Below the pieces are notes generated by a model that searched no databases, was not told the DNA's origin, and saw only the letters and a list, made by a program, of their open reading frames with translations. DNA of 64,000 bases from Methylobacter marinus A45 (GTDB lineage: Bacteria; Pseudomonadota; Gammaproteobacteria; Methylococcales; Methylomonadaceae), in contig NZ_KB912877.1 of NCBI RefSeq assembly GCF_000383855.1, positions 3,948,728 through 4,012,727 of the forward strand. Direction: 5' to 3'. Each line of letters starts with the position of its first letter. The stretch's first letter is position 1. The position numbers and the translations under genes were made by a program. Positions 60,830-64,000 of this stretch are shown here, piece by piece.

Positions 60830-63800
60830 GTGATCAGAAGGTTTGGGTTTTTCATACATACACGGCATGGTCATCATACCGGCCGGGATACCGATCTGCT
60901 GCGTTCGGAACTGTTCAGCATCGAGCAACTGAAGCGTTATGCCGTCACGCTGGCCGGCCAGCATCGGATAAATCCGCGCCCCGGGCCGGACCGCTTGTTG
61001 CCGAGGTTGGACGATAATGAGCGCGTGCTGCTGGAAGCCTATGATGTGGTCACCGCGGCCGTCAATCAGGAACAGCATATTTCAGCGGCAGAGGCCTGGC
61101 TGCTCGATAATTTCTATCTTATCGAACAGCAGATCAACCTGGCGCGCCGCCACTTGCCCCGGCGATATAGCCGAGAACTGCCGCAGCTGGCGAATGGTCA
61201 AGCCGCCGGTTTTCCCCGCATTTACGAACTAGCCCTGGAGTTGATTTCTCATCAGGACGGTCGGGTTGACAGCGAAAACGCTACCAATTTCATCGCCGCC
61301 TACCAGACGGTCGAGCCGCTGAAGCTGGGTGAATTGTGGGCATTTCCGATTATGCTGCGTCTGGCATTGCTGGAGAATCTCCGCCGTGTCGGGCTGCGCA
61401 TAGCGCGCGGGCGCGAGGAATACAACGCGGCCGTCATGTGGTCGGACCGCATGCTGGAGACGGCCGAAAGGAACCCGAAACAGCTGGTCCAATTGCTCGC
61501 CGAGTTTGCGAGTGCCGATGTGCCATTAACGGCATCGTTTGTGGAAGAATTCAATTCAAGGCTTCAGGTTCAGGGTTCAGCGCTGGCCTTCGTGCAGACC
61601 TGGATCGACAACCAGTTGCTCGAGCAAGGCCTCAATGCGTCGCAATTAATGCAGGATGCCAGCCACATGGCGGCGGCTAACCAGATCTCCATCGCCAACA
61701 GTGTGGGCAGCCTGCGGTTTATCAGTGCCATGGACTGGCGGGATTTTGTCGAAGCTCTCAGCGCCGTGGAACAAACCCTGCGGGCAGATCCGGCCGGTGT
61801 ATACGGTAATCAGGATTTCGCCACGCGTGACCGGTATCGACATATCATTGAAAAAATAGCCAAGGGCAGCGCGCATGGCGAACCGGACGTGGCCCGCGAG
61901 GCGGTGGCCTGCGCGCGGGCCGCGGCCGAGCGCATGTCGGCGGCGGACCGCGCCGCCCATGTCGGCTATTATCTGATCGATAAAGGCCGGCAAGAGCTTG
62001 AGCGCAAGGTCGATTATCACATGCCCCGGATTGCGCGTGCTATCCGGTCATGCCGGCCGTATCGCCTGAGTATTTACCTGGGTTCCATTTTTCTGCTTAC
62101 CGCCCTGGTGGCAGCGAATGTGCTGCTGTCACTGGAGGGCACGGGCCCCGATAACTGGCGGTTCTGGTTTTTTGCCGTCAGCAGCCTGATAGGCGGCATG
62201 GCGCTGGCTGTGCCGCTGGTCAATCAGTTCGTGACCATGGTCGTTCCGCCCCGGGTATTGCCGCGCCTGGATTTTTCAGAGGGCATTCCGTCCGATCATC
62301 GGACGATGGTTGTAGTGCCGACCTTGCTGAGCAAGCCGCAAGACATTGCCGATCTGGCGGAGGCCCTGGAAATACGCTATCTCGGCAATCGGGACGCCAA
62401 CCTGTTTTTTGCCTTGCTGACGGATTTTAACGACGCGCCCGAGCAAACGCAGCCGGGCGACGAGGACTTGCTCTCGCTTGCCCGTACGGCCATCGAAGGA
62501 CTTAACGCGGCTTATCGGGATGACAGACCGTGCATTTTTTATTTGTTTCACCGCTCGCGGATATGGAATCCGTATGAACGCGTGTGGATGGGCTATGAGC
62601 GCAAGCGCGGCAAACTGGAACAGTTCAATGCGCTGCTGAGAGGCGATAGCGGAACGGCGTTTTCCGAGCGGGTCGGCGACCCGTCCATCTTCGTCTCGAT
62701 CAAATATGTCATTACCCTGGATACCGATACGCAACTGCCCCGGGACGCGGCGCGGGCGCTGGTCGGCAACATCGCCCATCCCTTAAACCGGCCAATCTAC
62801 GATGCCGACAAGCGGCGCATCACCGACGGTTATGCCATCCTGCAGCCGCGCGCATCCATCAGCCTGTTCAGCGCCAGCCAATCCCGTTTTACGCGCTTGT
62901 TCGCCGGCGAGGCCGGCATCGATCCCTATACGCGCGAAGTGTCGGATGTCTACCAGGATATTTTCGGCGAAGGTTCGTTTATCGGCAAAGGCATCTATGA
63001 TGTGGACGCCTTCCGTCAGGCGGTCGACGGGCGCTTTCCGGAAAACCTGATTCTCAGCCATGACTTGCTGGAGAGCGGGCATGCGCGTTCCGGTCTGATC
63101 AGCGATGTCGATCTGATTGAGGAGCATCCGGCCAGTTACGCGATCGAAGCCAGCAGAAGGCACCGCTGGATACGCGGCGACTGGCAACTGGCCGGATGGC
63201 TGTTGCCGAATGTGCCCGGGCCGGACGGCAAGCGGCGACCGAACCCGCTCTCGCCCTTATCGATCTGGAAAATTTTCGACAACCTGCGGCGCAGCCTGGT
63301 GCCGCCCGCGCTGCTTGTCCTGCTGGCCGGCGGCTGGCTGTTCGGCCCGGCGCCCGCATGGTTCTGGACCGTGCTGGTGATGGCCATCCTGTTGTTTCAG
63401 CCTTTGCTGGAGGGCGTGATCGAATTGATTCGCAAGCCGGTCGACCGCGAATGGCTTGAGCATGTTATTTTGGCCAATAAAACCGCCACCCGCCCGGTCT
63501 TGCTTGCTTTGCTGGCGCTGGTTCTTTTGCCTTACGATACCCTGATTTGCCTGGATGCGATCCGGGCTTCGGCGGCGCGCATGCCGTTTACGCGGCGCGG
63601 ACTAATGCTCTGGCATACGAAGGCCTATGCGCGCCGCAATGCCCGCAAAACACTGGCCGATTTTTTTCTGGAAATGTGGATAGCGCCTGTCGTCGCGGCA
63701 GGGTCGGCCGTGGCGCTATATATGGCATGGGACAGCGCCCGATGGATGGACTGGCTTGTTTCGGCCCCTGTGTTACTGGTTTGGCTGGTTTCGCCGGTCA

Positions 63801-64000
63801 TAGGCTGGTGGATCAGTAAGCCGCTGGCGCCGCCTGCCGCGGACTTGACCGCCGATGACCGGGCTTTTTTGCGTACGCTGGCGCGGCGGACCTGGCGCTA
63901 CTTCGCGCAATTCGTCGCGCCGCTCGATAACTGGCTGCCGCCCGATAACTTTCAGGAATACCCGACACCGGTTATTGCCTCGCGCACGTCGCCAACGAAC
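60830..64000 (+). CDS. Cyclic beta-1,2-glucan synthase, N-terminal part (partial)
   Basis: GTG 60830 is preceded by GAGGAG at about 10 bp; an in-frame stop lies just upstream of 60788. The frame stays open for 1057 codons and leaves the window. The first 400 residues are the helical N-terminal domain (RHGHHTGRDTDLLRSE, then DNFYLIEQQINLARRHLPR). Membrane helices follow near 415-470. The glucosyltransferase domain (GT84-like) shows VITLDTDTQLPRDAARALVG, IFGEGSFIGKGIYDVDAF and SHDLLESGHARSGL. More helices and the start of the C-terminal GH94-like region (PLDNWLPPDNFQEYPTP) end the visible part. It makes osmoregulated periplasmic cyclic glucan. Confidence 0.92.
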   Translation, partial: MIRRFGFFIHTRHGHHTGRDTDLLRSELFSIEQLKRYAVTLAGQHRINPRPGPDRLLPRLDDNERVLLEAYDVVTAAVNQEQHISAAEAWLLDNFYLIEQQINLARRHLPRRYSRELPQLANGQAAGFPRIYELALELISHQDGRVDSENATNFIAAYQTVEPLKLGELWAFPIMLRLALLENLRRVGLRIARGREEYNAAVMWSDRMLETAERNPKQLVQLLAEFASADVPLTASFVEEFNSRLQVQGSALAFVQTWIDNQLLEQGLNASQLMQDASHMAAANQISIANSVGSLRFISAMDWRDFVEALSAVEQTLRADPAGVYGNQDFATRDRYRHIIEKIAKGSAHGEPDVAREAVACARAAAERMSAADRAAHVGYYLIDKGRQELERKVDYHMPRIARAIRSCRPYRLSIYLGSIFLLTALVAANVLLSLEGTGPDNWRFWFFAVSSLIGGMALAVPLVNQFVTMVVPPRVLPRLDFSEGIPSDHRTMVVVPTLLSKPQDIADLAEALEIRYLGNRDANLFFALLTDFNDAPEQTQPGDEDLLSLARTAIEGLNAAYRDDRPCIFYLFHRSRIWNPYERVWMGYERKRGKLEQFNALLRGDSGTAFSERVGDPSIFVSIKYVITLDTDTQLPRDAARALVGNIAHPLNRPIYDADKRRITDGYAILQPRASISLFSASQSRFTRLFAGEAGIDPYTREVSDVYQDIFGEGSFIGKGIYDVDAFRQAVDGRFPENLILSHDLLESGHARSGLISDVDLIEEHPASYAIEASRRHRWIRGDWQLAGWLLPNVPGPDGKRRPNPLSPLSIWKIFDNLRRSLVPPALLVLLAGGWLFGPAPAWFWTVLVMAILLFQPLLEGVIELIRKPVDREWLEHVILANKTATRPVLLALLALVLLPYDTLICLDAIRASAARMPFTRRGLMLWHTKAYARRNARKTLADFFLEMWIAPVVAAGSAVALYMAWDSARWMDWLVSAPVLLVWLVSPVIGWWISKPLAPPAADLTADDRAFLRTLARRTWRYFAQFVAPLDNWLPPDNFQEYPTPVIASRTSPTN

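Noticed and set aside
1-64000. CRISPR array, rRNA, tRNA or intact transposase
   Set aside because: No regular repeat-spacer array, no RNA gene fold and no transposase frame was found on either strand by reading; only small non-coding inverted-repeat elements were seen.

Overview
The window reads as a chromosomal stretch from a Gram-negative proteobacterium. The combination of exosortase/PEP-CTERM machinery, an HprK-related kinase module, a PrsK/PrsR two-component system with a sigma-54 promoter, a CsbD protein and a cyclic beta-1,2-glucan synthase fits environmental floc- or biofilm-forming beta- or gammaproteobacteria. A methanotroph-type gammaproteobacterium (Methylococcales) is my best guess from gene content alone; no rRNA or housekeeping marker is present to settle it. 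No rRNA, tRNA, CRISPR array or intact transposase was seen.

Layout. Bases 1-8916 (+ strand, GC-rich) hold the end of a glycosyltransferase, an XrtA-type amidotransferase, a four-gene HPr-rel-A module (leader-bearing hypothetical, PqqD-like chaperone, HprK-related kinase, nucleotidyltransferase), two GT4 glycosyltransferases and a CapK-like adenylate-forming enzyme. Bases 8921-32425 (- strand) form a long glycan locus: a second asparagine-synthetase-like protein lacking the glutaminase cysteine, a GT32-type transferase, a membrane-anchored transglutaminase-like protein, an O-antigen-ligase-like protein, many GT2 and GT4 transferases, a polysaccharide deacetylase, a WbsX-family protein, a membrane-anchored methyltransferase and the Wzm/Wzt ABC exporter. 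GC content drops visibly at about 22.4-27 kb, suggesting a mosaic. Bases 32693-40130 (+) carry a GT2, a double VanZ-like protein, a serine protease, the EpsB-type initiating sugar transferase and a sulfatase-fold membrane enzyme.

Bases 40184-47139 (-) carry acyltransferase-3, EpsI, an exosortase, PrsR and PrsK. Bases 47521-55537 hold two LuxI-like exosortase-associated acyltransferases around a ThiF-like enzyme, a methyltransferase, a PEP-CTERM protein of the flocculation (PepA) type with a textbook sigma-54 promoter, and a TPR protein. From 56584 on there are envelope and stress genes (FlgO-like lipoprotein, CsbD, BON lipoprotein, BON-DUF1207 protein, a 49-residue membrane protein) and the first 1057 codons of a cyclic beta-1,2-glucan synthase that runs off the window.

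How it fits together (inference): EpsB-type initiation, many glycosyltransferases, an O-ligase and the Wzm/Wzt exporter make and move surface glycan. Exosortase and EpsI process the PEP-CTERM protein, whose gene is probably switched on by PrsK/PrsR with RpoN. The HPr-rel-A module looks like a peptide- or protein-modifying device of unknown product. Several small inverted-repeat elements, including a 139-bp family present twice, are scattered in the right half.
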